Below, piece by piece: positions 51,434 to 60,668 of a DNA stretch of 64,000 nt. This DNA is from Thiohalomonas denitrificans (lineage in GTDB: Bacteria > Pseudomonadota > Gammaproteobacteria > Thiohalomonadales > Thiohalomonadaceae): NCBI RefSeq assembly GCF_016841685.1, contig NZ_JAENYR010000006.1:1-64000 (forward strand), written 5' to 3'. The position numbers and the translations under genes were made by a program. The notes beneath the pieces were generated by a model that had not been told where the DNA came from, searched no databases, and was given only the letters and a program-made list of their open reading frames with translations. Position 1 is the stretch's first letter. Every line of letters begins with the position of its first letter.

Positions 51434-51912
51434 TGAGCCAGCACAGATTCCTGACGCGGGCCCGATCGATCCTGGCGCGCATGGGCAAAGGTCTCGAGCA
51501 TGCCCATTACGGCGAACTCCGGCCGCACCACGAAAAGCTGGAACAGCTCTATGGCTATCGCGGCGAGTCGCGGGTGGTGGTCGCTCTGGACGCGTCGCCC
51601 CGGCGCGAAGCGCTCGAGTACGCCGTCGACCTGGCGCGCCGCGAGGGGATGCTGTTGGATGTGCTCCACGTCAGCGCCTCGGCAGGGCTTGAGTTACCCC
51701 CAAAGGGATTGATCCCGGCCCTGCTCGCCGCCGGCATCGACTTCCGGCTAACCCGTCGGGAGGGAGAACTCGCCAGCGTCCTGCTGGACTACTCCCGGTT
51801 CCGCCCCGATATCTTCTGTATCGTCTCCGCAACCCGCACCGAGTTTGTCGGCAGACTGCAGCGGCAGGGAATACCACAAGTGGTCACCGTCAACGATCAC
51901 CTCAAGGCCTGA
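51433..51912 (+). CDS. Universal-stress-like protein, last gene of the transport operon
   Basis: 159 residues; the start overlaps the nhaD stop by one base. A basic helical head (RFLTRARSILARMGKGLEHA) is followed by a Usp-type core (SRVVVALDASPRREALEYAV, MLLDVLHVSASAGLELP and a C-terminal IPQVVTVNDHLKA). The order matches that of the protein at 47453, so the operon is bracketed by two related proteins. A nucleotide-binding glycine loop as in UspA is not evident, so ATP binding is doubtful. Confidence 0.7.
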   Translation: MSQHRFLTRARSILARMGKGLEHAHYGELRPHHEKLEQLYGYRGESRVVVALDASPRREALEYAVDLARREGMLLDVLHVSASAGLELPPKGLIPALLAAGIDFRLTRREGELASVLLDYSRFRPDIFCIVSATRTEFVGRLQRQGIPQVVTVNDHLKA

Positions 51913-52015
51913 GCGCTGAGGTTCATCTATCCGGGATTCGATCTATCGGGAATGGCAACAGTCGGGGTGTGGGAGTGGCGATTGCAATGAATCGAAATCC
52001 CCTTGTCCCTGCGTT

Positions 52016-52396
52016 TTATTTCTTTGGTGTGGTGTAGAAAATCCCGGGCAGAATCCGCTTCATGATCACGGTCTCATTTAGCTCCCCCTGGGCGTTTTTG
52101 AAGAACCGGAAGAAGGTCCGGCCGATCCGGATCGTGTCACCTTCCACCAGGAGGTGCGCACTGACGCGTTCACCATTGACGAAGGTGCCGTTGGTGCTGG
52201 AGCAATCCCTCAGGACGTATTCCGTGCTCCCGCTCTGTTCGCCGGTAACCTTTTCGACAATGGCATGTTCACGGCTTGCCAGGTCGTCATCGAGGCTTAG
52301 CTCATTCATGTCCCCGCGGCCGATACAAAACGGCATCGGGTCCATGTTGATCTTCACGCTCGGGCTGTTGTTCTTGTAGTGAACTAAAATGCCCAT
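52016..52396 (-). CDS. FHA-domain protein
   Basis: 126 residues comprising one forkhead-associated domain: FCIGRGDMNELSLDDDLASREHAIVEKV (cut), DCSSTNGTFVNGERV and IRIGRTFFRFF. The phosphothreonine-recognition residues (Gly-Arg, Ser-Arg-His, Asn-Gly) are present. FHA proteins bind phosphorylated partners of Ser/Thr kinases. No kinase or phosphatase gene is adjacent, so the partner is unknown. It is transcribed toward the usp operon. Confidence 0.88.
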   Translation of the reverse strand: MGILVHYKNNSPSVKINMDPMPFCIGRGDMNELSLDDDLASREHAIVEKVTGEQSGSTEYVLRDCSSTNGTFVNGERVSAHLLVEGDTIRIGRTFFRFFKNAQGELNETVIMKRILPGIFYTTPKK

Positions 52397-52593
52397 TTCT
52401 GTGATCTCCGTTGCCTTTTCAGGCTAACGTAAAATATACGGAAAATTCCCACTCGGCGCGCCAAACCGGGAACTCCGTCACAGAACCTCCCCGAATCCCG
52501 CAGAAAAAACCCAAGTCCGACCTGATGGCAGCCTACCTCGGTGCCGGGGCTGGAGCGATTTGAGGGATGGCATTTGTCGCCGGGCCTTTTCAA

Positions 52594-53631
52594 TCACTTC
52601 ACGGCCCTGCGGATCCAGGCGACCCGCTGATCGGTCAAGGGATGGGTAGAGAGATAACCCTGCCACTCGGCGGCCTCGCAGGTGCTGCCGGTCTCCCGAC
52701 AGGCACCCTGCTCCAGACGGTTCAGGATGGCGACGAAGTATTCGTGGGAGACGCCCTCGCGCTCGAGGGAGCGAATGGCGTAGGCGTCGGCCTCGCGTTC
52801 GAACGATCGGGAGTAGCCGAGCTCGGTCAGTACCAGCGGCAGGGAACCAACCAGCGACGACACCGCCGAGATATCCCCCAGGATCGACACCGCCATTAGT
52901 GTGAGCCCCGAGACCTGAAGCCCGCGGCGCAGGCCGTGCCGGCGCACCACGTGTCCCAGTTCATGGACGAAGATGCCAATCAGTTGTTCATCGTTGTCGG
53001 CCAACTCCACCAATTGGTCAGTGAAAATGATGGTGCCCGATGGCAGCGCGAGCGCATTGGGACCGATCGAGTGCTCTGCATCCCGGAAAACAATACGCAC
53101 GGGTGTCTCGGGGGCCAGCCGGGTGGCACTGAGCTGGAAGCGCACCTTCAACCGCTCTCGGACCTCTGCCCCCAAACGACTCGGGTGGAAAAACTGCTCG
53201 TCCAGGACCGTCCATACTCCGCGGTCGATCTCCCGACTAACCGAGGACGGCAGCGCAAAGGCCACCTCCTCTGCCAGTGCCGGAATGCCGTAGCGAACCA
53301 CACCAAAAACCATGGTGACCACCATCACCAGAGAGAGAGCGATGGCCCGCCAGTGGCTCTCGAGCCCATGGAGAAGAGCTACGGCTGCATTGGGTAACAG
53401 CGCGTCGATGGCGGCGTTTTCGTCGGTTTCGAATTTGGCCCCGGAGGGGAAGGTGAGGAACCGAGGCGTATTGCCGAGCCGATCGGAGACTTGCACGCGG
53501 GCGGCAGGGAGCAGCGGCTCCCGCTGCTCCCCACTGGTCCGGACCGAAACGGCCCCACCTGCGCCGTGCAGCTCGGCCGGCTCCCGCCGCGAACTGCCGG
53601 CGGGGTAATACCAGCCGCTAACGACGGTCAC
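52594..53631 (-). CDS. M48-family metallopeptidase
   Basis: 345 residues with a GTG start that overlaps the stop of the upstream DUF898 gene. A membrane helix near 95-113 is followed by a periplasmic catalytic domain with the zinc site HELGH at 223-227 and the third ligand in FEREADAYAIRSL. A loop with ALPSGTIIFTDQLV is typical of M48 peptidases. It is likely an envelope quality-control protease. In contrast to the protein at 2847, its catalytic residues are intact. Confidence 0.92.
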   Translation of the reverse strand: MTVVSGWYYPAGSSRREPAELHGAGGAVSVRTSGEQREPLLPAARVQVSDRLGNTPRFLTFPSGAKFETDENAAIDALLPNAAVALLHGLESHWRAIALSLVMVVTMVFGVVRYGIPALAEEVAFALPSSVSREIDRGVWTVLDEQFFHPSRLGAEVRERLKVRFQLSATRLAPETPVRIVFRDAEHSIGPNALALPSGTIIFTDQLVELADNDEQLIGIFVHELGHVVRRHGLRRGLQVSGLTLMAVSILGDISAVSSLVGSLPLVLTELGYSRSFEREADAYAIRSLEREGVSHEYFVAILNRLEQGACRETGSTCEAAEWQGYLSTHPLTDQRVAWIRRAVK

Positions 53632-54920
53632 AGGCCGAGTTCGACGTCGAACAGGTCACCCACCTCCTGTCCGATGGCGCTCACCTGTTCGCTCTGCTGA
53701 TCCACGAAACCGTCCAGGTCACCAACGCCGACCAACTCCGTGTGCTCCGCGGCGTATCGGGCCGTGCGCACCTTGGCCCAGGGATAGAACAGCCCCAGGG
53801 TCAAGACCATGCCGAGCGTGTTCAGCGCTACCAGTTTCATGTAGGAGCCGAGCGCATAGCTGGCGGCGAAACCGTGGTCGTCGAGCCGCGTGTTGTTGTA
53901 TTTCAGATTAACACTCCTGACCGTAAACCAGGCGAACAGTACCAGGTATACGGGTAGCAACAGCAGGGCGGGCAGAATGGGAGACACCGAGCCCATGGGG
54001 ACAGAGACGACCATTGCGGCCACGACGACCCCGACCAGGGTCACAAACAGCATGTAATAAGGCCGCGGCCCGAGCTCCAGCCGGAAGGCGGTCGCCCCGA
54101 AGCGGTGATGGTCGACGATGAATCGCTGCTGCTTGAAAAACGCCAACGGCATCAGCAGCCCCAAGGTAATCCCCCCCAGCATTGGCCAGCCCACGAATGC
54201 GGCCAGTGCCCCTTTCACACTGCCGTCGAAGCCGAAACGGACATTGCGCCACGCACTGTTTCGTGCCCGAAAACGCAGCGACTGCACCACGATCCACGGC
54301 ATCAAAACGAACAGCAGCAGAGTACCGATCACCCCGACAACGGGCGCGACTTCACCCCCCACTGCAATGAGCGCGAACAGCGCCAGGCCGATCAGCCGGC
54401 CCTTGAGGATCTGCAGCGGTTCGGCCAGGTATTCAAAGCTGCTGCCGTGCAGGCGGGTGTTGCCGTAGAAATAGCGCTGCGTCCGCACCTTCGCCCAAGC
54501 GGAATAGATGCCGATGGTGACAATCGTCAGGGCGATGTTGACGATCCAGATGCGGAAGAATTCGGCGCCGGTACCGGCGAAGGTGAAAGGTTCATTAGAC
54601 GATTCCCGGTCGACCACGACATCTCGCTCCGGCGAGACGGGCTCAGCTGGCACAGCCCCGACGGACGAGGCAGCGGGCGCCGGCGCCGAACGCCGCACGT
54701 TCGTCTTGAGGCCAGCATTCTCGAGCAGCACCCGGTACTCCTCTGCCTTGTCGGCGTTGAGGTTGCGGCGAAGAACGACCTGGGGATGGGAGAACAGGGC
54801 TTCAAGCTTTTCGCCCGTGAGATCAAATATTGCGGCGATCCGCTCCTTGACGCTTTGCGCCTCGAAGCCATCCAGAATCTCACCGCTGAAGACGATTTCG
54901 TAGTTCTGTGCGTCAGTCAT
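53628..54920 (-). CDS. DUF898 (YjgN-like) membrane protein with N-terminal domain shared with 2847
   Basis: 430 residues. Residues 5-78 form a domain of the pattern Y-x-I-x-F-x-G-x-I-x-DG with LEALFS and VLRR, also present in the protein at 2847. A flexible linker follows (about 80-115), then two copies of the DUF898 membrane unit (FTFAGTGAEFFRIWIVNI and ALGSYMKLVALNTLGMV, shown cut, each followed by YPWAKVRT or YSAWAKVRT). The M48 gene follows with a 4-bp overlap, a pairing known from other bacteria. Function unknown. Confidence 0.8.
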   Translation of the reverse strand: MTDAQNYEIVFSGEILDGFEAQSVKERIAAIFDLTGEKLEALFSHPQVVLRRNLNADKAEEYRVLLENAGLKTNVRRSAPAPAASSVGAVPAEPVSPERDVVVDRESSNEPFTFAGTGAEFFRIWIVNIALTIVTIGIYSAWAKVRTQRYFYGNTRLHGSSFEYLAEPLQILKGRLIGLALFALIAVGGEVAPVVGVIGTLLLFVLMPWIVVQSLRFRARNSAWRNVRFGFDGSVKGALAAFVGWPMLGGITLGLLMPLAFFKQQRFIVDHHRFGATAFRLELGPRPYYMLFVTLVGVVVAAMVVSVPMGSVSPILPALLLLPVYLVLFAWFTVRSVNLKYNNTRLDDHGFAASYALGSYMKLVALNTLGMVLTLGLFYPWAKVRTARYAAEHTELVGVGDLDGFVDQQSEQVSAIGQEVGDLFDVELGL

Positions 54921-55187
54921 AATTTAAAATCCCTTAGTTGATGCGAGGCTCCCCCCGCAAGTTCCGTCAATCATCACGGACCTAACATTACGGGAGCCTT
55001 CACCAGGCTGCAAGAACGGGTGCGGAAGATGAAAACAGAGGAAAAGGCCGGTCCGTTTCCGGCTGGACCGCATCTGCTTGAGTAGGCAGGCGGGTGCAGA
55101 TCCCAAAGGAGAAGCTCGCAGACCGCAGTTTGCCGATGCCGGAGTGCGCTTGACGCTATGCGCTGCTCCAGGAATATCGCCGCGTGA

Positions 55188-56573
55188 TCAGGGTTCTTCC
55201 ACAGCCGGGTCGGATGTACCCGGTTCATGGGTGCCCGCCGGGTATTCGGCAAGGGGTGCCCGCCCCGCCTCCCAGGCGCGGATAATCGGCTCGACGATGC
55301 GCCAGGCCTCTTCCGCTTCGTCGCCGCGGATGGCAAGGGTGCAGTCCCCTTGCAGGGCATCGAGCAGCAGCCGACTGTAGGCGTCCGATGCCGGTGCGTT
55401 GAGCGGACTGTCCAGCACAGTCTCGCGCAGCTCGAATCGTTCGCCAGGGCCGGTGATATTGAGCGCCAGTGCAATCCGTTCCGGTTCGAAATTCAGACGC
55501 AAAACGTTCGGGACAGCGGCGTTCTCCTCGAAGGCGAGGTGCGGGACCGGCCGGAAGTGGATGGCGATCTCACAGCGGTCGCGGGCCAGGGCCTTGCCGC
55601 TACGCAGGACGAACGGTACCCCGGCCCAGCGCCAGTTATCGACGAACAGCGTCACCTCCGCAAAGGTCTCCGTGCCGCGTTGTGGGTCCACTCCGGGCTC
55701 GTGGGTGTAGGCCCCTACGGGACGTCCCCCTATTTCCCCGGCCCCGTAGCGGGCACGCCGGGTGTAGTAGTCCACTTCATTGGGTCCGAATCGGCGTACC
55801 GCCCGCAGCACATCCACTTTGCGGTCGCGCAAGTCCCGCGCGTTCAGGCTCTGAGGCGGCTCCATGGCTACCAGGCCGAGCAACTGCAGCAGATGATTCT
55901 GTATCATGTCGAGTAGCGCGCCGGTGGCGTCGTAATAGCCGGCACGTCCTTCCAGGGCGAGGGTCTCGTCCCAGACGATCTCGACCCGCTCCACGTGGAC
56001 CGCATTCCACAACGTTTCGAACACCCGGTTGGCGAAGCGCAGGCCGAGTATGTTCTGTACCGTCTGCATTCCCAGAAAATGATCGATACGGAACACCGTC
56101 TGCTCGCCAAGGCGCTCGGCAATCAAATGGTTGAGAGCTTGGGCGGATTCGAGGTCCCGGCCGAAAGGCTTCTCGATCACCAGTCGGCTGCCCGGGGCGA
56201 GCCCCGCATCGCATAGTGCCTCGATGGTCGGTGCATAAATGGCGGGAGGCAGGGCCAGGTAGGCCAGCAGGGATTCATCCGCCGATCGCAGCAGCCGCGC
56301 CATCTGCTTCGCATCGGTCACATCGGCTTGACCATAGACCAGGCGCGCCACGAGCTGATTTCGGGTCGATGGACTCACATCCGGGGCATGGCGGACGAGC
56401 CGTTCAGTCATCCGGGTGCGGAAATCCTCATTACCAGCCGGTTCGCGGCCGACCCCAAGAACCGAAAAGCCGGGTGGCAGACGTTCTGCTTCAAGCAGGC
56501 GGGCAAGCGCCGGCAACAGATAGCGCGCCGTCAGGTCGCCCCCGGCACCCAGTATCACCAGCTTCTCAATCAT
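55188..56573 (-). CDS. zwf: Glucose-6-phosphate dehydrogenase-like protein
   Basis: 461 residues from the ATG at 56573 (GGGGA upstream). The nucleotide-binding loop is GAGGDLTARYL (usually GASGDLAKR), the conserved EKPFGRD lies at 134-140 and the active-site segment RIDHFLGM at 162-169. The histidine base is kept, but the lysine that normally ends RIDHYLGK is methionine. This could change substrate specificity or weaken binding of the sugar phosphate. The gene overlaps the GH15 gene by 8 bp, so both belong to one carbohydrate operon. No gluconolactonase gene is nearby. Confidence 0.8.
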   Translation of the reverse strand: MIEKLVILGAGGDLTARYLLPALARLLEAERLPPGFSVLGVGREPAGNEDFRTRMTERLVRHAPDVSPSTRNQLVARLVYGQADVTDAKQMARLLRSADESLLAYLALPPAIYAPTIEALCDAGLAPGSRLVIEKPFGRDLESAQALNHLIAERLGEQTVFRIDHFLGMQTVQNILGLRFANRVFETLWNAVHVERVEIVWDETLALEGRAGYYDATGALLDMIQNHLLQLLGLVAMEPPQSLNARDLRDRKVDVLRAVRRFGPNEVDYYTRRARYGAGEIGGRPVGAYTHEPGVDPQRGTETFAEVTLFVDNWRWAGVPFVLRSGKALARDRCEIAIHFRPVPHLAFEENAAVPNVLRLNFEPERIALALNITGPGERFELRETVLDSPLNAPASDAYSRLLLDALQGDCTLAIRGDEAEEAWRIVEPIIRAWEAGRAPLAEYPAGTHEPGTSDPAVEEP

Positions 56574-58407
56574 CTCTGTTCCCCTGGAGAGCCCGCGCCA
56601 GATTGCGGCCGCTGGCGATGAGGCCCACATGACTGAAGGCCTGGGGAAAATTGCCCAGGAAGGCACCGGTCGCCGGGTCGATCTGCTCCGGCAGCAGACC
56701 CAGATCATTCGTGCGATTGCACAGGGCATCGTAAAGGGCTGTCGCCTCGTCCAGGCGACCCTGGCCGGTGAGGTTGTTGAGCAGCCAGAAACTGCACAGA
56801 AGGAACGCCCCCTCATGACCGGGCAGTCCGTCCGGCGATTCCTCGGGAATGTAACGGTAGAGCAGGCCGTCCCCGGCCCCGAGTCGCTGCCGAACCGCTT
56901 CCACGGTGGCTATCATCCGGGGGTGATCGAACGGCACCACCCGCCTCAGCGGCAGGGTCAACAGGCTCGCGTCGAGCCAGCCGCCGCCCAGATGCTCCGT
57001 CAGGGTGTTTCGCTTCGAATTCCAGGCCTCGTTCAGAATGGTTTCCCGAATAACCGCGGCGTCTGCACGCCAGCCCCTGATATCGCCGGGAAGGCCCAGT
57101 CGCTCGGCGATGCGGGCGCCGCGATCCAGGGCCACTTGGCACAGCGCGGCGGAATAGGTGAACGGGTGGCCAGAGGTGCGCACTTCCCAGATACCGTGAT
57201 CGGGTTTCCGCCATTCCACGCGGGCCTGCTCGACAAATGTGTGCAGACATGACCAGAGGTGAGGGGTTACCCGACCGCCCCGATTGGCCCACTGATAGGC
57301 ACTGTCAAGTATTTCACCGAAGACATCGTGCTGACGCTGTTCCACTGCGGCGTTACCCCACCGCACCGGCGCTGAACCGCGATATCCCTCCAGCTCCCCA
57401 TCTTCCCACTCCTGCGGCGGCACACCTCCGTCCAGGTCATAGAGAACCCGCGGGCGGCCGGGGTTTTCTACGTCGTCCAGCACCCAGGCGAGGAACGCCT
57501 GCGCTTCTACGGTGAGACTGACCCCGCGGAGGGCGTACACGGAGAAGGCGGCATCGCGCACCCAGGTGTAGCGATAATCCCAGTTGCGCGGACCACCAAC
57601 GGCCTCGGGCAACGACGATGTGGGAGCAGCGATGATGGCTCCGTTTTCAAAGTGGTCCAGCAGCTTGAGGGTAATGGCGGAGCGTCGCACCAACGCCGCT
57701 TGAGGACCTCCGTATTCGAAGCCGCTGATCCAGCGCCGCCACGAGGCGATAGTGGCCTCCAGGACCTCTTGGTGGGCGATGGGATCATAGCGGTAGGAGC
57801 CGGACGCCCAGCGCAGTACGAGGTGGAAACACTCACCCGCACGCGCGTAATAGATGCTGCGCAGTCCCTGCAGTGCGATGGTGGCGTTGTAACGCAGCTC
57901 CAGCCCGTCCCGGGTGCGAATCCGCCAGCCGTCACCATGAGGCTCGGCATCCACCGTACCCCGGAGTGCCATATCGATACGCAGCGGCACATCTCCCTCG
58001 AGGACTTCGACCTGCCTCAGCAACTCGCCCCGGGCCGCTCGCACCCCCTCGTTCAGATTGGCGCCGGTGCGAAAGGTGAGCGCATCGGTGATCCGCACGA
58101 CCCCGTCGGGCCCGCGCAGTTCGGTCGCCAGGACACCGGTGTCCGGCAGATAGTAGTGGCGGGACTCATCCAGTCGCTCCGGGGCGATGGTGAAGGCACC
58201 TCCACGTTGCGCATCCAGCAGACCGCAAAATAGCGGTGGCGAATCGAAGCGGGGCGCGCACAGCCACGGGATTGCTCCGTCGCGACCTACCAGGGCGGCA
58301 CCGGCACCGTCGCCGATGAGCCCGTATTCCTCGATGGCGAGGTAGCCTTCCGACGTGTAGTGCAGCGGTCCAAAACGCGCCTGCCGACTGTTCGTGTACG
58401 CATCCAT
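56566..58407 (-). CDS. GH15-family glycoside hydrolase (glucoamylase/trehalase-like)
   Basis: 613 residues, soluble, without signal peptide. The N-terminal beta domain (IEEYGLIGDGAGAALVGRDG, cut) precedes an (alpha/alpha)6 barrel with the conserved NWDYRYTWVRDAAFSVYAL, shown as NWDYRYTWVRDAAF, and SAYQWANRGG. The catalytic glutamates should lie near DHGIWEVR and LLPEQIDP. Bacterial GH15 proteins of this type hydrolyse maltooligosaccharides or trehalose to glucose, which would feed the downstream G6PDH-like enzyme. Confidence 0.88.
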   Translation of the reverse strand: MDAYTNSRQARFGPLHYTSEGYLAIEEYGLIGDGAGAALVGRDGAIPWLCAPRFDSPPLFCGLLDAQRGGAFTIAPERLDESRHYYLPDTGVLATELRGPDGVVRITDALTFRTGANLNEGVRAARGELLRQVEVLEGDVPLRIDMALRGTVDAEPHGDGWRIRTRDGLELRYNATIALQGLRSIYYARAGECFHLVLRWASGSYRYDPIAHQEVLEATIASWRRWISGFEYGGPQAALVRRSAITLKLLDHFENGAIIAAPTSSLPEAVGGPRNWDYRYTWVRDAAFSVYALRGVSLTVEAQAFLAWVLDDVENPGRPRVLYDLDGGVPPQEWEDGELEGYRGSAPVRWGNAAVEQRQHDVFGEILDSAYQWANRGGRVTPHLWSCLHTFVEQARVEWRKPDHGIWEVRTSGHPFTYSAALCQVALDRGARIAERLGLPGDIRGWRADAAVIRETILNEAWNSKRNTLTEHLGGGWLDASLLTLPLRRVVPFDHPRMIATVEAVRQRLGAGDGLLYRYIPEESPDGLPGHEGAFLLCSFWLLNNLTGQGRLDEATALYDALCNRTNDLGLLPEQIDPATGAFLGNFPQAFSHVGLIASGRNLARALQGNRDD

Positions 58408-58534
58408 TCACGAGCATCCTTGTTACCAGGCCGGGCCCGGTAGTGCTCAGCCCCTCGAGGACCATGCGATCAGTAAAGTAGACCAGCAGCCCGGCGGCAT
58501 CCACGGTCCCATCGACTCGGGAATATCGATTGGC

Positions 58535-59656
58535 TCAGGCGGATTGGGCCTGCTCCCCTCGATATAGAACAGTGAGAAGTGCGCCGAGGCCGAACAGTGT
58601 GACCGCCAAGCCGATGAGGAAGCCCAGTACAGGAATAAGCTGCAGCAGGCAAAGCACCAGGATTGCCAAAACCAGGGCGACCACATGCAACACCTTAGGG
58701 GCCCCCTCACGCTTGCCCAACCCCAGAAGACCCAACTCACCCACGAAAAAACTGCCCACGATCCACGCCACCGGCACCGCGGCCAAATACAGGGCCACAA
58801 GGATCAGCGCCAGCAGAGAGCCTACAGTCGTGATGAATAGGAACACGATAGCAACCGGGGTCAGGACAAGGCCCAGGAACCCCAGGCCGAACGAGCTGGC
58901 AGGATTGCCTTTCGCCACGTCCACCGCCCGGCCGAAAAGGCCGGGAGCAAGCAGATAGAGCACAACGCCTGCAGCGATAAGGCTGGCGGCGAGGAACAGT
59001 TGAAAAGCAGCAGCGGGAGCCTCGGGTCTCACCAGCATGGGCAGCTCCACCACACGCCCGCCAATCTGAGCCTCTCCACTGATCTCGGGAGGCGTTTCGC
59101 TGCGCCAGATAAGGTCCCCCTGAATTCTCGCCCCGGGACGGATCTCTATCGCTTCGGCAGTGATTTCCGCATCTTCGCCTACGGTGCCGCTGATGATGAC
59201 CCGTTGGCCAACCGCTTTCAGCTCCTGACCCACATTGCCCTCAAGGCGCAGGGTTGACCCGGCAAGCCAGGCGAAGCCGCCCAGTTCGACGCCCGGGTCG
59301 ATAGTGACGGTCTCACCCGCAGCCACCATATGGTCGCCGATATCTGCCGCGATACGCACCCGCCGGCCTGCCACTCGTATATCATCTTGAACAGGCCCCC
59401 GGAGCAGAATGCGTTCACCCGCCGCATTGACATCGCCCTGAATGGCCTCCTCCACGATAACCTCCCTGCCGGCTACCGTGAGGTCTCCCGCCACCGGGGC
59501 CCATACCTCCACGAGGCCTCCCGCAGCGTAAAGGTCCTGAGCTACCGGATCACGGATGATCACCGATTCACCCAGGCGTTGGGCCAAAACCGAATCAGTC
59601 AGCAGCATCCCGATAATCAGGAAAACGAGCGTCCCGGCGGCAATTGATCGGCTCAT
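58535..59656 (-). CDS. Bactofilin-like beta-helix membrane protein
   Basis: 373 residues with a signal peptide (GGAG ribosome site at the ATG 59656). The first 190 residues are repeats of short strands with the pattern V-x-G-x-V-x-x-D/E-V-x-V (VAGDLTVAGREVIVEEAIQG, VAGRRVRIAADIGDH), as in the right-handed beta helices of polymer-forming bactofilins. Four or five membrane helices follow (about 210-350). It could be an envelope scaffold. Operon mates are not certain; the gap to the GH15 gene is 127 bases. Confidence 0.72.
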   Translation of the reverse strand: MSRSIAAGTLVFLIIGMLLTDSVLAQRLGESVIIRDPVAQDLYAAGGLVEVWAPVAGDLTVAGREVIVEEAIQGDVNAAGERILLRGPVQDDIRVAGRRVRIAADIGDHMVAAGETVTIDPGVELGGFAWLAGSTLRLEGNVGQELKAVGQRVIISGTVGEDAEITAEAIEIRPGARIQGDLIWRSETPPEISGEAQIGGRVVELPMLVRPEAPAAAFQLFLAASLIAAGVVLYLLAPGLFGRAVDVAKGNPASSFGLGFLGLVLTPVAIVFLFITTVGSLLALILVALYLAAVPVAWIVGSFFVGELGLLGLGKREGAPKVLHVVALVLAILVLCLLQLIPVLGFLIGLAVTLFGLGALLTVLYRGEQAQSA

Positions 59657-59855
59657 TAGCGCTCCTACCAGTCCGTGGCGATGGCATATCCTGTCGGACC
59701 GACTCCATTACACCTGAACCATAGCAACTCTCTTCGTTACCAAGAAGTCTACGCACATTTGGGCCATCGCCACCGCGAATCGCACACATGGGCATCGATA
59801 AAATCCGCGAACAAGCCGCTTGGGGTCGGATTGGGTTTTTGGCGACCGGGTCTGG

Positions 59856-60668
59856 TCAGGAGTGCGCCGACCCTTCCGATTCCGGGAACAGCGGCGCAAT
59901 CGCGCCGATCCAGGGTTCGTGACGTCGGCCGAAGTGTAGCGTCACCTGATAGCGGGGTGGATGAATACCACTGCTGTTACCCCCGGCAGCAACGGCCTCC
60001 AGTTCCTGATGAAAGCGGATGGGCACGTGAACCGAACGGGGAAACAGGCTGCGGATATATCCCTGGACGCCGTCATCATTGCGCCGCATACCGACCCGAC
60101 CAGCGACGATGATATGAGTCTCGGTGTCAGGATAACGGCTGCGCAATCGAACAGCATCGCGATCGGCATCCACGGGTACCAGACGCGAGTCGGCGGTTTG
60201 CATCTGTTCCAGACGCTGGCGGGCCTGTTCCTGCTCCCTTACCGATCTTTCATCAGCTTGGGGCTCCGATTCGAGCTTGGCCAGCTCACCTTCGCTTTCG
60301 GCCAACGCCTGCGCCCAGGTGCGGCCGTCATACTCCAGCACCACGTAAGCGCGACGGGTCTGCGGCCGTTTGTAACTTTTCTCACCCCAGGCCTGGAATT
60401 CGCGGGATTCAAACCCGAGTGTCTGCAGCTTTTCCTTGTCGAACCACTCCAACAGCCTTGCGTTTCGATTGTGCCGCAACCGCAATGCCATACCGCTGTT
60501 TTCTTCCGACGCCGATGACCGGGAATAGGGAAGCACCAGCTCCCGCTCCGTCAGTACTACGCTTGTCCCGGGCTCACCGCTACGGTTCCAGGCCACACCC
60601 GCCAGTATTACACTATTGACGACAACCACGAGGCCCAGTACCGCCAACAGTACATATTCTCTTTTCAT
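59856..60668 (-). CDS. DUF4824-type protein
   Basis: 270 residues with one N-terminal membrane helix (YVLLAVLGLVVVVNSVILAG) and a soluble domain that contains VVLTERELVLPYSRSS and LRLRHNRNARLLEWFDKEKL. It ends in a segment with YQVTLHFGRRHEPWIGAIAP. The pairing with a DUF2157 gene upstream, overlapping by 4 bp, is typical of the family. Function unknown. Confidence 0.75.
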   Translation of the reverse strand: MKREYVLLAVLGLVVVVNSVILAGVAWNRSGEPGTSVVLTERELVLPYSRSSASEENSGMALRLRHNRNARLLEWFDKEKLQTLGFESREFQAWGEKSYKRPQTRRAYVVLEYDGRTWAQALAESEGELAKLESEPQADERSVREQEQARQRLEQMQTADSRLVPVDADRDAVRLRSRYPDTETHIIVAGRVGMRRNDDGVQGYIRSLFPRSVHVPIRFHQELEAVAAGGNSSGIHPPRYQVTLHFGRRHEPWIGAIAPLFPESEGSAHS

